DNA of 11,813 nt from assembly GCA_003990745.1 (NCBI GenBank), contig RBNI01006038.1:1-11813 (forward strand), written 5' to 3'. This document shows positions 1 through 7,789 of this stretch, one piece after another. Position 1 is the stretch's first letter, and the number at the start of each line of letters is the position of its first letter. The DNA is from Jimgerdemannia flammicorona (taxonomy: Eukaryota; Mucoromycota; Endogonomycetes; Endogonales; Endogonaceae). Position numbers and translations under genes: made by a program. The notes under the pieces were generated by a model. The model searched no databases. It was not told the DNA's origin and saw nothing but the letters and a program-made list of their open reading frames with translations.

Positions 1-680
1 TCTCCACTGCCTCCAGCAGCAGGCCCTCCTCTTCAAACCCCACCTCGACTGCCTCCAACTTCTTCAAAAACTTGACCGAGGCTGCTCCTTTCACCTCACT
101 CACCAGCAACCCAGCACCATCTTTGCCATCACCGCTAAGCCCCGGAAGCACAGCATGATGGCAAATTCCGAGCGAGATTTTTTGAGTAACGGGGCGCCAC
201 CAGGCCTGTCACACCATCAGCCAGATCTCCGGGTCTTGCGCTGCTCCCCTGACCAGGTCCCCCATCAGCCATCACATCTGGATTTTTTTCCAGATTGCCT
301 GTCACACCGCCATCAGCAGTCACTGCCTCAGCCACTACACCGCCAGCCCCACTATGCTGACCCCCCAGTGGAGGGGCCTCCTTACCACTCGTAGTAGTAG
401 CTGCCTTCCCCAGCTCCAGCCAGCCATCCAGTCCAGTCGCCTGCTTCCCCATCCTGACCTTATCGGCGAAGGTCATCCTCCCTCCCCCATGTGGCCTTAC
501 ACCTCCTCTGCCACCACCTCCGGCCCCACGACCCCTTGTCGAAGCACTTGGGATGCCAAGACCCGCATCTCGACCCCCCCCCACATGTTGCCAGTCAAAG
601 GCACTGGGGCCCCCCTGTCCAGTACACTCACCAGAATGTGTGTTGCTTGCCATCTTGATAGTACCAATACTTGAAGACAT
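1..680 (-). pseudogene. LINE ORF1 N-terminal part, copy 1, frameshifted and partial
   Basis: This is the ORF1 (gag-like, presumed RNA-binding) region of the younger LINE copy. From the ATG at 680 it reads about 181 codons to a TAG at 135. It begins MSSSIGTIKMAS, passes a Gly/Arg-rich stretch and a segment around MTFADKVRMGKQA, and continues through EKNPDVMADG. Just past the stop, in another frame, the sequence encodes SVKFLKKLE, which copy 2 also encodes in its ORF1 (4330-3974). A one-base loss between about 90 and 135 would explain the frame change, so this copy is not intact either. No CCHC zinc knuckle is visible in the part present. The assignment rests on position, two-copy alignment and linkage to the endonuclease/RT of copy 2, not on a recognised ORF1 domain. 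Confidence 0.6.
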
Positions 681-715
681 TGTTGAAAAGTATTGCCTGA
701 GTCTTGTGTCACCCG
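1..715 (-). mobile_element. 5' end of a younger LINE copy (copy 1), runs off the left edge
   Basis: This segment aligns along its length with 4197-4890, in the same orientation and with only about 25 bases of net length difference, so it is a second copy of the same non-LTR retrotransposon. Recognisable shared stretches lie at 42-66 (copy 2: 4239-4263), 137-160, 270-290 and 701-710 (copy 2: 4873-4882). Unlike copy 2 it still has more than 20 CpG dinucleotides by eye, so it is younger or has escaped the decay process. Its 5' end, near 712-720, abuts the broken reverse transcriptase of copy 2. This suggests that copy 1 inserted into copy 2 in the same direction. The rest of the element lies outside the window. 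Target-site duplications cannot be tested because the 3' end is missing. Confidence 0.75.
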
Positions 716-756
716 AATGGTACTGGTGAAAGATCTGAATAAAATCTTCTGTCTAT

Positions 757-2798
757 CAAAGATTTCAATAAAAGGGCATAAAGGATAGGAGACAGCAGGT
801 CTCTCTGAGGAATCCCTCTTCCCAAGAGAAATGCCAACCCCTGGTGACTATTATACATTAGTACTGCCCTACTGCCCTCCAACAAATTCAATATAGTAGT
901 CCGAAAACATGAGGAAACACCAATTTGATCCAGCACCTTGCCCAGCCATATCTGCCAAACACAGTTATAGGCCTTTTCCTGGTCCAAAAAGACCAGTCTT
1001 CCATCCAGTCTACAAACCCAGGCCCCTTCAATAACACCATACACCCAGGCAGTCCCATTTCTGATAAGTCTGCCTCCTACAAAGCCCTGCTGCTCCTCAT
1101 CTAGCACCTGTTGGGCAACCTTCTGAAGTCTCACAACAATCACCTTAGTCACCATCTTCCTGTCCATATCTAGAAGCATGATTAGCCTCCAGTTCTTCCA
1201 GTCCTCCTGCCTCTTCTTGTCTTTGAACAGTAAGGCCATCAGCCCTAAGTCCTGTTCTTCAACTTACCTGCCATTCAGAAGAATATGGTCACAGAGGGCA
1301 GCCATCTCTCCTAACACTCCAGGGACCCTCACCATCTTCTTCCAGAAGTCCCAAGGTAACCCATCCTCTTCTGGTGCTATCTTAAGCTTAGTTGCTACAA
1401 GAACTCTCTAAATCTCCTCCTCTTGGACTGGTATGATCAAGTCTCCAAGTTCCTCTACTTGTGGTAGTTTCTACTCCTCCAACATATCTCCAATCACCTC
1501 TTTATCTACACTCCCTTTCTTCTCACTCCACAGACCTCTCTATCTCTCCTTCAGTACTCCTAAGATCTGTTGTGTACCATGCACCATAACTCCTTCAGCA
1601 TCAAAGACCCCATCTCATCAATGTCACACTCTCCTAGCTTGGAGGAGCCTAGACAGGTATCTAGTAGGCCACTCTCCCTCCTCAAGCCCCTGCCACCATA
1701 GTCTGGCAGCCATTCCTCTCATATGAATCTCCTTCTTCTCTCTCAATATCTGTTCCAGTTCCACCACCTCCAATTTTACCCACTCCAACCTCCAATCCTC
1801 CACCTCATCAGAAGAAAGCAAATCAGTCCATTCTATCTACAATCTAATCAGCCTATTAAAAGCACACCTTACTTGCTTCCTTCTCTGCCTCCCAGCCTCT
1901 CTACCAGCTCCTTCTCAATAAACCCTCACAGCCTCCTTCAACCTCATCCAACAGATACCCACAGATGAACTCTCATATATCTAGTTAGTGATCTTCACTT
2001 GGATGTCCTCCACCCATGAGTCCCACAACCCCTTCTCAGCTAGCAGGGAGAAGTTAAGATACCAATGTCTGGGTCTATCTCCACTCCCCCCAAACTGCCC
2101 CTGATCCAATAGCCCCCAGTAATCAGACTATGGGCACCACTCCACCTCTAGAGTCCTCCAGACATCAGCACCCCAACATTTGGCTATCAGAATCCAGTCA
2201 ATCCTTATACCCAGTCCATTCACCCAGTGTGTATAGACCCTCCTATTACCCCACCTCATTCTATCCATATCCCCTAAGGAGCAAAGGTTCTCCACCTCCT
2301 CCCACTTATCCAGACCACCACTCCTCCCTCCTACACTCCTCTCTCCATCAGTTCTATCCATCTGTAGATCCTGCACCATATTAAAGTCACCTTCCATAAT
2401 ATCAATACCTTCCTTTAAGAGAATACCCTCCTCTAATAGATCCCTAATCCACTCAATCTACTTACCCCTAACTGCAGGGCAGTAACAGGAGCTAACCCTC
2501 ACTAATTCCCACCAGGTTGATGTCATTCTCCCTAGACCAAACAGCCACCCCAGCTCTTGATTCCACCCAAATCTCCTCTACCCTTTCTCACCAGAATTGC
2601 CACTTTGCCAATCCAAGCAGTAACTCCTCCCCATTCTCTAGTCCACTCTATCTGATCTTCCTCATCCTCATACCATACATCTTGCAGTAAAAAGAGATCA
2701 GTCTTCAATCCCTTAAGCTAAGTAAAAATGTTCTTACACCACCCAGAACTCCATAACCCATTCATATTCCGAGAGAAAATATTAGTTATACTGTTCAT
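757..2798 (-). pseudogene. LINE ORF2: APE endonuclease plus partial reverse transcriptase, decayed
   Basis: ORF2 probably starts at the ATG at 2798, 31 bases after the ORF1 stop. It reads MNSITNIFSRNMNGL, matching the SxNVNGL opening of APE endonucleases. It continues with LQDVWYEDEED and EWTREWGG (about 2690-2610). The C-terminal endonuclease lies at 2397-2128: GDFNMV, then THWVNGLG, RIDWILIA, and the catalytic SDH box, now SDY at 2119-2127 and preceded by TAG. A linker motif, LEEGEWPTRYLSRLL, lies near 1670-1630. The RT spans 1239-757: KNWRLIMLLDMDRK, QQGFVGGRLIRN, motif A LDQEKAYN (D at 982-984) and motif B GIPQRDLLSPILYALLLKSL. Numerous stops and frame changes make it non-functional. Residues after 757 (DRRFYSDLSPVPFG) no longer look like RT and belong to the junction with copy 1. 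Confidence 0.85.
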
Positions 2799-2829
2799 AA
2801 GGAATAATGTTGATTATCAATCTCATTCT

Positions 2830-4884
2830 CTACAAATCTACATTTAACTCCTCCTGTGCCATATCTAAGTTATGTTCTGCAGCCAGTTCCTTCTCTTCCA
2901 CTACCTGTGCCTCCAACTCAACCAGAAGTTCAACCATTACCCCATTCTCTTTTTCCTCAAAGTCCTCACAATACTCTAGACAAGCCTCCTGCCAGAGTTA
3001 TAAACTATGATGCTCTGTCCAACAGTAGGCCATACGCCCACTAGTAACAACAGCCAGCTCAGCCTCCCTCTCTACATCAACCTCATATTCCTTCTCCTCC
3101 AGGAGAATTATAAGTATCTCTGCCTTCAGTGTCCCCACCACTCCATTTCCATATAGAATCTATATCCAGTGCTCCTCAGGCATCACATATAAGTCTACTT
3201 CCCCCAACTCCTCAGCTATAAAGTTATCCATCATCTTGCTCATCTATAGCAAGTTCCCTACCTTCTTCCCTTCTGGCATCTCTGGTCTTCCCACATCTAG
3301 CATTGTGGTGTCTGTCTCTATACTGGCTGTCTCATCCCACCCCTCCTCTGGGACATCCACCAGCTCATCCTCACTAACTGCCACCACTTGTCCACCTTTC
3401 GTTATGTTAGAAACTCCAAAGTATACTTGCTGAGCATCTCTCATCTGCTCATCCTCTGCCACCTGACCCCTTGCAGCTGGACCCTGCTGGACTAGAGAGG
3501 GAGTATCATCCATAACCTGTTCCCAGACCTCAAATGTACTATCTGCATACAGGTCCTTGTGCAGTGTCTTCTTCTTCCCCTCCAGGCCCTCCTCCATATC
3601 TCCTCCACTCTTACTAGCCCAGACACTCACCTCTACCCCCTCAGACTTCTCAGTACCCCCAGCCATCAACTTTCCCTCCTTCTATTCTTGCCAGCAGCTC
3701 TCTCTGTCTCCTATATCCTTGAGCCCTCTCCCACTGCCTCTTGTTAGTGTAAATGTATTTCTCATCGATAATCTCTAGATGTATTGACTCCTCATACAAC
3801 TTCTATACCTTTGTCCACTGCTCTACAGCTTCACTCATCTCCTCCAGAGCCTCCAACAGATCCTCCTCCTCCTCTTCACTCCCTTTCACCCTTGATACCT
3901 GACAGCTAAAAGTCCTCCAAAGCATTACTGCCAGCCAGTCACTCATCTTCTCAGTGGCCTCCTTCTCTGTTAGTCAAATCCTGATATCAACATCTCCAGT
4001 TCTAATGGTGGTCTCCTCCCATATCTGGAAACCAATATCAACCACATTACTATACTCTGCCATCACCTCCTCAACCCTCTTCCTCATCTTGACTGCCATC
4101 ACCATAGATACCCCCTTTACCAGTAACTGAACCACCCTGAGGTCCCATCTCAGACAATGCACCATAGAGACCACCACTTCTCTAACTACCACTCTAGTCT
4201 TCAGAGCCTCATCTAGTATACCCACCTTCTCAAATCCTACCTCAATCCCCTCCAACTTCTTCAGGAACTTCACTGAGGCGGCTCTAGCCACCTGCTTTGA
4301 GATAAGCCTCAAGACCATCCTCACTATCACTGCTAAGCTCTAGAAGCACAAGGTAGCTACAAACTCTGAAATTGACTTCTTGAGTAATGGTGCTACTGCC
4401 AGCCCCATCACACTATCTGCCAGATCTCTCTTCCACATTGAGAACCCCTGCTCCACCTTGCCATCAGCCATCACATCTCTTTTTTTTTCCTGATTCCCCA
4501 TCATACTCTCATCAGCAGTTCCACCCCCAGCCACAGCACCTCCAGTCCCTATGCTCACATCTCTCACTGGAGTACTGCTCTCTCTCTCAATGCTAGTCTT
4601 GCCCTTCCCCTCAGTAGTACCAGCTCAAGTTCTAGTTGGCCATCCACTTGCCTTCACCTTGTCTGCAAAGCTAGAAGATCCAGACCTTCCCCCAGTTCTA
4701 CCAGATACTGGACCTCCTCCAGAGCCTTCTCCACTCTTCGATTCTCCAAAATTCCCCATCCCCAGTCTATAACCTCTTCCCATATTCTGCCAGCTAAATG
4801 CCCCAGATTTACCTGACCCAGCACACTTATCAGAACTCTTGCTTGATGATATTTGTATAATACCTTTTCACTGAGTTGTGTCAA
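2830..4884 (-). pseudogene. LINE ORF1, copy 2, decayed
   Basis: The ORF1 remnant is spread over several frames. Recognisable blocks on the minus strand are as follows. 4884-4654 and 4567-4340 match the N-terminal region of copy 1. 4330-3974 contains SVKFLKKLEG and ends in TGA, after which the same frame continues (LTEKEATEKM...) into a Glu-rich, probably coiled-coil segment with EEEEEDLLEALEEM near 3850. A frameshift near 3670 follows. 3669-3244 is acidic (for example EDELVDVPEEGWDE). A further Glu-rich stretch (VVEEKELAAEHN) runs down to a TAG at 2830-2832. I saw no CCHC zinc knuckle and no clear RRM. The function as an RNA-binding ORF1 protein is inferred from its place upstream of ORF2. 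The in-frame TGA at 3974 is what decay of a CGA arginine codon would give. Confidence 0.6.
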
Positions 4885-5160
4885 AAACCATTGCTTAAAG
4901 TTGGTGTAATATGAATTATATAGGAGAAAGGTTATTATTTCTTATAAATACCAAGAACTCTTTTATGAGTATAGTATCTTTATTTCTCACCTTTGAGTTA
5001 CTACTACTGAAATGATTACTACTTTGTCCTATAGTCAAATTGACAATATAGTATAAGAACTTAACTATAAGTATATTAAGTATATTCAAACTACAGATAG
5101 ATCCTTTCTCTATCCTGATGACTATATTTTACAAATATCACAAGTTAGATATATGTATAT

Positions 5161-5780
5161 GCTATAAAGGACATCTATGATATAATCTAGTTTAACAATG
5201 ATGAAGCAGAAGACAATAACTCTTCTGATACTGATATAACCTCTAGCCAAGGATTCCTGCCAACTCTGATTACTCTGCCAATCTTGTCAATAAACTTATA
5301 ACAGTTTATAACTACCTATGAGACTTATTGGGAGAATGACTACTGGCATGAGTACCAATCTGCATTCATGTCTAATTACTTCAACTACAATGAAGAGATT
5401 GGAGAATACAACCTATATCTCTAGACAATTCTTAAAATTGAATCAACAACTCCACCTCCTGAGTATGAATGAAATGAACTATAGCTACTAGCATACTATA
5501 ATCTTATAACTTATAGTATCATAATCTACCAAAGATATGCTGACAGTAAATCTAATAAAAGTGAAGATAATTTATCTCTTTTCTGCTCACCAATATCTTA
5601 TCTAGAATATGAGATAGATGATACTATCCTGTAAGATAGTGATATGGTTCCAACCTATTACTATATGAATAAATAAGGAGATATCATCCAAGAACTACTC
5701 TTTTTAGATAACTACTTTATCAGAGATAATGTCATCAATAGTGACCTCATCAAAGAATATTCAGATAGTATTTAAATCTA
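5161..5780 (+). pseudogene. Remnant of an acidic, unidentified plus-strand coding region
   Basis: In the frame starting at 5161 this stretch has about 200 codons with roughly eight stops, about half of what its base composition would predict. Codons show a clear purine-first, pyrimidine-last habit (GAT, AAC, GAC, ATC, AAT). The conceptual product is rich in Asp, Glu, Asn and Tyr, with pieces such as NNDEAEDNNSSDTDI, WENDYWHEYQSAFMSNYF and NVINSDLIKEYSD. I do not recognise the family. The stops are TAA, TAG and TGA. CpG decay turns a CGA codon into TGA directly, but TAG and TAA need further transitions. A neighbouring frame is also open for about 59 codons (5312-5487), so the coding reading is suggestive, not proven. 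Confidence 0.3.
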
Positions 5781-7566
5781 TAGATAGCTCGGCAGTCATT
5801 AGTATAGTTAGATTAGCCTTATACTATATAACTACATACTAACTTATCAGTCAGATGATCTCTTGTTATATCAGTTCACACTTGTACTATATGACTATAT
5901 TCTGACTCAGTAAGATACTAAGTGCTATATCTATATTTAGTATAGTCCAGATAGCCTCTCATTAGTATAAATATTCACTCCCCCAGATCTTAGAAACTTA
6001 GATACAAATAGACTTAAATAAATAAAAACAGTCCAGAACTTCTGAACACTTCTTTATAATATCTTTTTATATACTACTCCTAGTATAGCAATATTATAAA
6101 TAGTAAATAAATCTATTTAATAATTTACAAACTACTCTTAAATAAATCTGTATCCTATTAGGTCTTATTCTTAACTAAATCTCAAAATTTTCTAATTAAT
6201 ATTATCTATAATAATACATCAATTCAACTAAGCTGGTCTTAGTTTCTTGAACTTCTTAAAATATAGAAAATTCTAAATATCTAGAACTAGTCTAAAAAAG
6301 GACTTTGGTTGAGATATTAATCTAATCTTAAAATTAATAAGTATAGAAGATATACTCATATAAAATTGATTCTGACCTTAAGAAAACAATCTTCCAGAAT
6401 ATCCAGAATTTCCAGAAAACCCTTTCAGAACTATATAATAGTACTTTAACAAAGTAACCCTCTTATAGAGAAGCTGAGTTTGATAGACTTTACTAAGTAT
6501 TTATACTACTTATAAGTATAGTAATTGAAGTAAGCCAGTGAGTTGAGGGATCAAGAGTAAGTATCTCTTATACAGAGGATGTAGGAGATATAGTTCTCTC
6601 TTATAATATATCTGGTGACTTACTTTCTCTAGTGATACTGAAGAGGAGCTAGAAGATATACTTTAGGGAATTCTAGTAAAAAGTAGTTGATGAAACTTGA
6701 TATATTAATCTCTGATAATAGAGAAATGAGTGAGAGATAAACTGGAGACTCTAGATATAGAGGTGGGACTGCCTTCTATTGGGGAATATATCAGTAAATA
6801 ACTTTAGTTTAGAGAAGAGTATAGAGTGTCTTCAAGAATATAGGAGAGATTTGTGACCAGAGATTTAGTAAAGAGTGAGAATTGATAAAAAGTGAGACTA
6901 AAATAGTATTTGATCATAGAACAAACAAATGGTATGATAGATTTCCCCTAAGTTTTAGATAGTATAATAACAACTTTTACAGCATAATATAATATTGAAC
7001 TTTTGGTCAGAATATCTGATAGAAAAAGATACCTTAAAATGTAAAAAGTACCTAAATATTAGATAGAAGAGAGAGATAGTACAAACTCTTAAATATTAAC
7101 TAAGAGAGTATAAAATAATAAGAAACTTTTAAAGAATAATCAAGGGTTAGATAAGAGTATGTCTGCCTAAGCTAATAGTAGATAGAAGGTGGAGTAATAT
7201 CAGGAGAAAATTAATAAAAAGAGTTAATAATAAGTAGTTAACTATTAGATAGACTCTAGCTATTTGAGTTAAACTTACTAGATATTAACTATATATATTT
7301 GAGGATAGCCAGAGATTGATACTTGGAATGCAGGTTGCAAAGTAAAAATAGTTGATGCTGAAGTTTTTGAATGATTGGTAACAGAGATAGAGACCTGAAG
7401 GAGAACTCTATAAGAGGCTTATAAAAAAGATTTGTGGGCAAAGTGAGAAGAAAATTAAAATAACAGAGGAAATGGTGACTTTCTGAGAAGATGAAAAAAG
7501 GGGAAAAACTCCTTGTGGGATTGGGTGAAGGGTTCATCTGTATTAGTTTAACATAAACTGGTTGGT

Positions 7567-7572
7567 AATAAA
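7567..7572 (+). promoter_or_regulatory. AATAAA polyadenylation signal of the plus-strand retrocopied unit
   Basis: A perfect AATAAA hexamer lies 20 bases before the start of the poly(A) tract, within the usual 10-30 base spacing of a cleavage/polyadenylation signal. It supports reading 7593-7641 as a genuine mRNA-derived tail rather than a random A-rich microsatellite. In AT-rich DNA a single AATAAA alone would be weak evidence; the spacing is what counts. Confidence 0.5.
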
Positions 7573-7592
7573 GTGGAAGTCCAAGTGACTAT

Positions 7593-7600
7593 AAAAAAAA

Positions 7601-7641
<41 letters not shown>
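7593..7641 (+). repeat. 49-base poly(A) tract, 3' tail of a retrotransposed sequence
   Basis: Eight A, one C, then forty uninterrupted A. The tract sits exactly on the border between CpG-free, AT-rich DNA on the left and CpG-normal host DNA on the right, as expected for the 3' end of a plus-strand element inserted by target-primed reverse transcription. The CpG-directed decay seen to the left could not alter it, because it contains no CpG. The exact length may be affected by sequencing or assembly. Confidence 0.75.
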
Positions 7642-7644
<3 letters not shown>

Positions 7645-7789
7645 CATCAACACCCACCAAGCCCAGCGCACTGACACAACACCTTGTAATGACCAATCTC
7701 GTCGACAAGCATGTTCATGTAATTGCCCACATAGACTTGAAGTAGGTGCTGGCCTCGTCATGGCCTAGCGTGCTAGCTCGTCAGGACTC
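7642..7789. other. Host sequence between the poly(A) tail and the F-box-like gene; possible short 3' exon
   Basis: CpG frequency is normal again from here on. There is no substantial open frame. Two minus-strand scraps are worth recording. First, a possible terminal exon of the F-box-like gene: donor GTATAC at 7818, CTGAC branch-like site at 7784-7780, acceptor AG at 7766-7765, which would add about 16 residues (HDEASTYFKSMWAIT). Second, a 36-codon stretch from 7757 to 7647 reading VGNYMNMLVDEIGHYK, which I do not recognise. Neither can be confirmed from the sequence. The first bases after the tail would be one copy of the target-site duplication if the element was inserted by LINE machinery. 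Confidence 0.3.

Larger units (their letters stand above)
716..4890 (-). mobile_element. Older, CpG-depleted L1-like LINE (copy 2), 3'-truncated
   Basis: This is a non-LTR retrotransposon read right to left. Its 5' end is at about 4884-4895, where alignment with copy 1 ends. ORF1 remnants run from about 4884 to 2830, and ORF2 from 2798 to about 757 with an APE endonuclease followed by reverse transcriptase. RT homology stops after motif B, so the YxDD motif, thumb and C-terminus are missing; copy 1 starts at that point. The motif style, with a LDQEKAY block and an endonuclease reading THWVNGLG then RIDWILIA, is that of L1-type elements. Both ORFs are broken by stops and frameshifts. By eye only seven CpGs remain in 4.2 kb (902, 2770, 3035, 3400, 3766, 4279, 4739). 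The plus strand is strongly pyrimidine-rich, so the sense strand is purine-rich. Confidence 0.85.
4890..7592 (+). mobile_element. AT-rich, CpG-free decayed retroelement body ending in poly(A); family unknown
   Basis: This stretch has low GC, is dense in TA dinucleotides and has a single CpG (about 5790). No intact gene is present. It ends on the right in AATAAA (7567-7572) followed 20 bases later by a long poly(A) tract, so I read it as a plus-strand, reverse-transcribed insertion opposite in orientation to the LINE copies. One plus-strand frame (codons starting at 5161, 5164, ...) shows coding-like rhythm in parts: 5161-5780, about 6616-7080 and 7309-7551. It encodes acidic pieces such as NNDEAEDNNSSDTDI and EIDTWNAGCKVKIVDAEVFE. 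I could not recognise RT, integrase, transposase or any other domain. Taken over the whole block, stops in that frame (roughly 9% of codons by hand count) are no rarer than chance. It could be a LINE, a retrocopied mRNA, or several pieces. Confidence 0.5.

Noticed and set aside
2130..2384. Plus-strand Pro/Tyr/Ser-rich 84-residue frame resembling a structural repeat protein
   Set aside because: It is the complement of the LINE endonuclease; the Pro/Ser/Tyr composition follows from the pyrimidine-rich strand.
5744..5753. Ten-base match of CCTCATCAA (with preceding A) to the bases after the poly(A) at 7641, as a target-site duplication
   Set aside because: If real, the DNA left of 5754 should be host sequence like that right of 7642, but it is CpG-free and AT-rich, and the coding-like frame runs on across it. 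CTCATC words are common in the window.
6507..6518. Perfect 12-base palindrome TACTTATAAGTA
   Set aside because: Short palindromes of A and T are expected by chance in a 2.7 kb AT-rich region; there is no companion copy or context.
716..7641. A single LINE insertion with a 5' inversion (twin priming), the plus-strand half being the rest of the RT
   Set aside because: I could not find the YxDD motif or other RT C-terminal features after 4890, and GC content changes sharply there. Kept only as a remote option.
7543..7761. Minus-strand frame containing a long polyphenylalanine run
   Set aside because: The Phe run is the complement of the poly(A) tail, not coding sequence.
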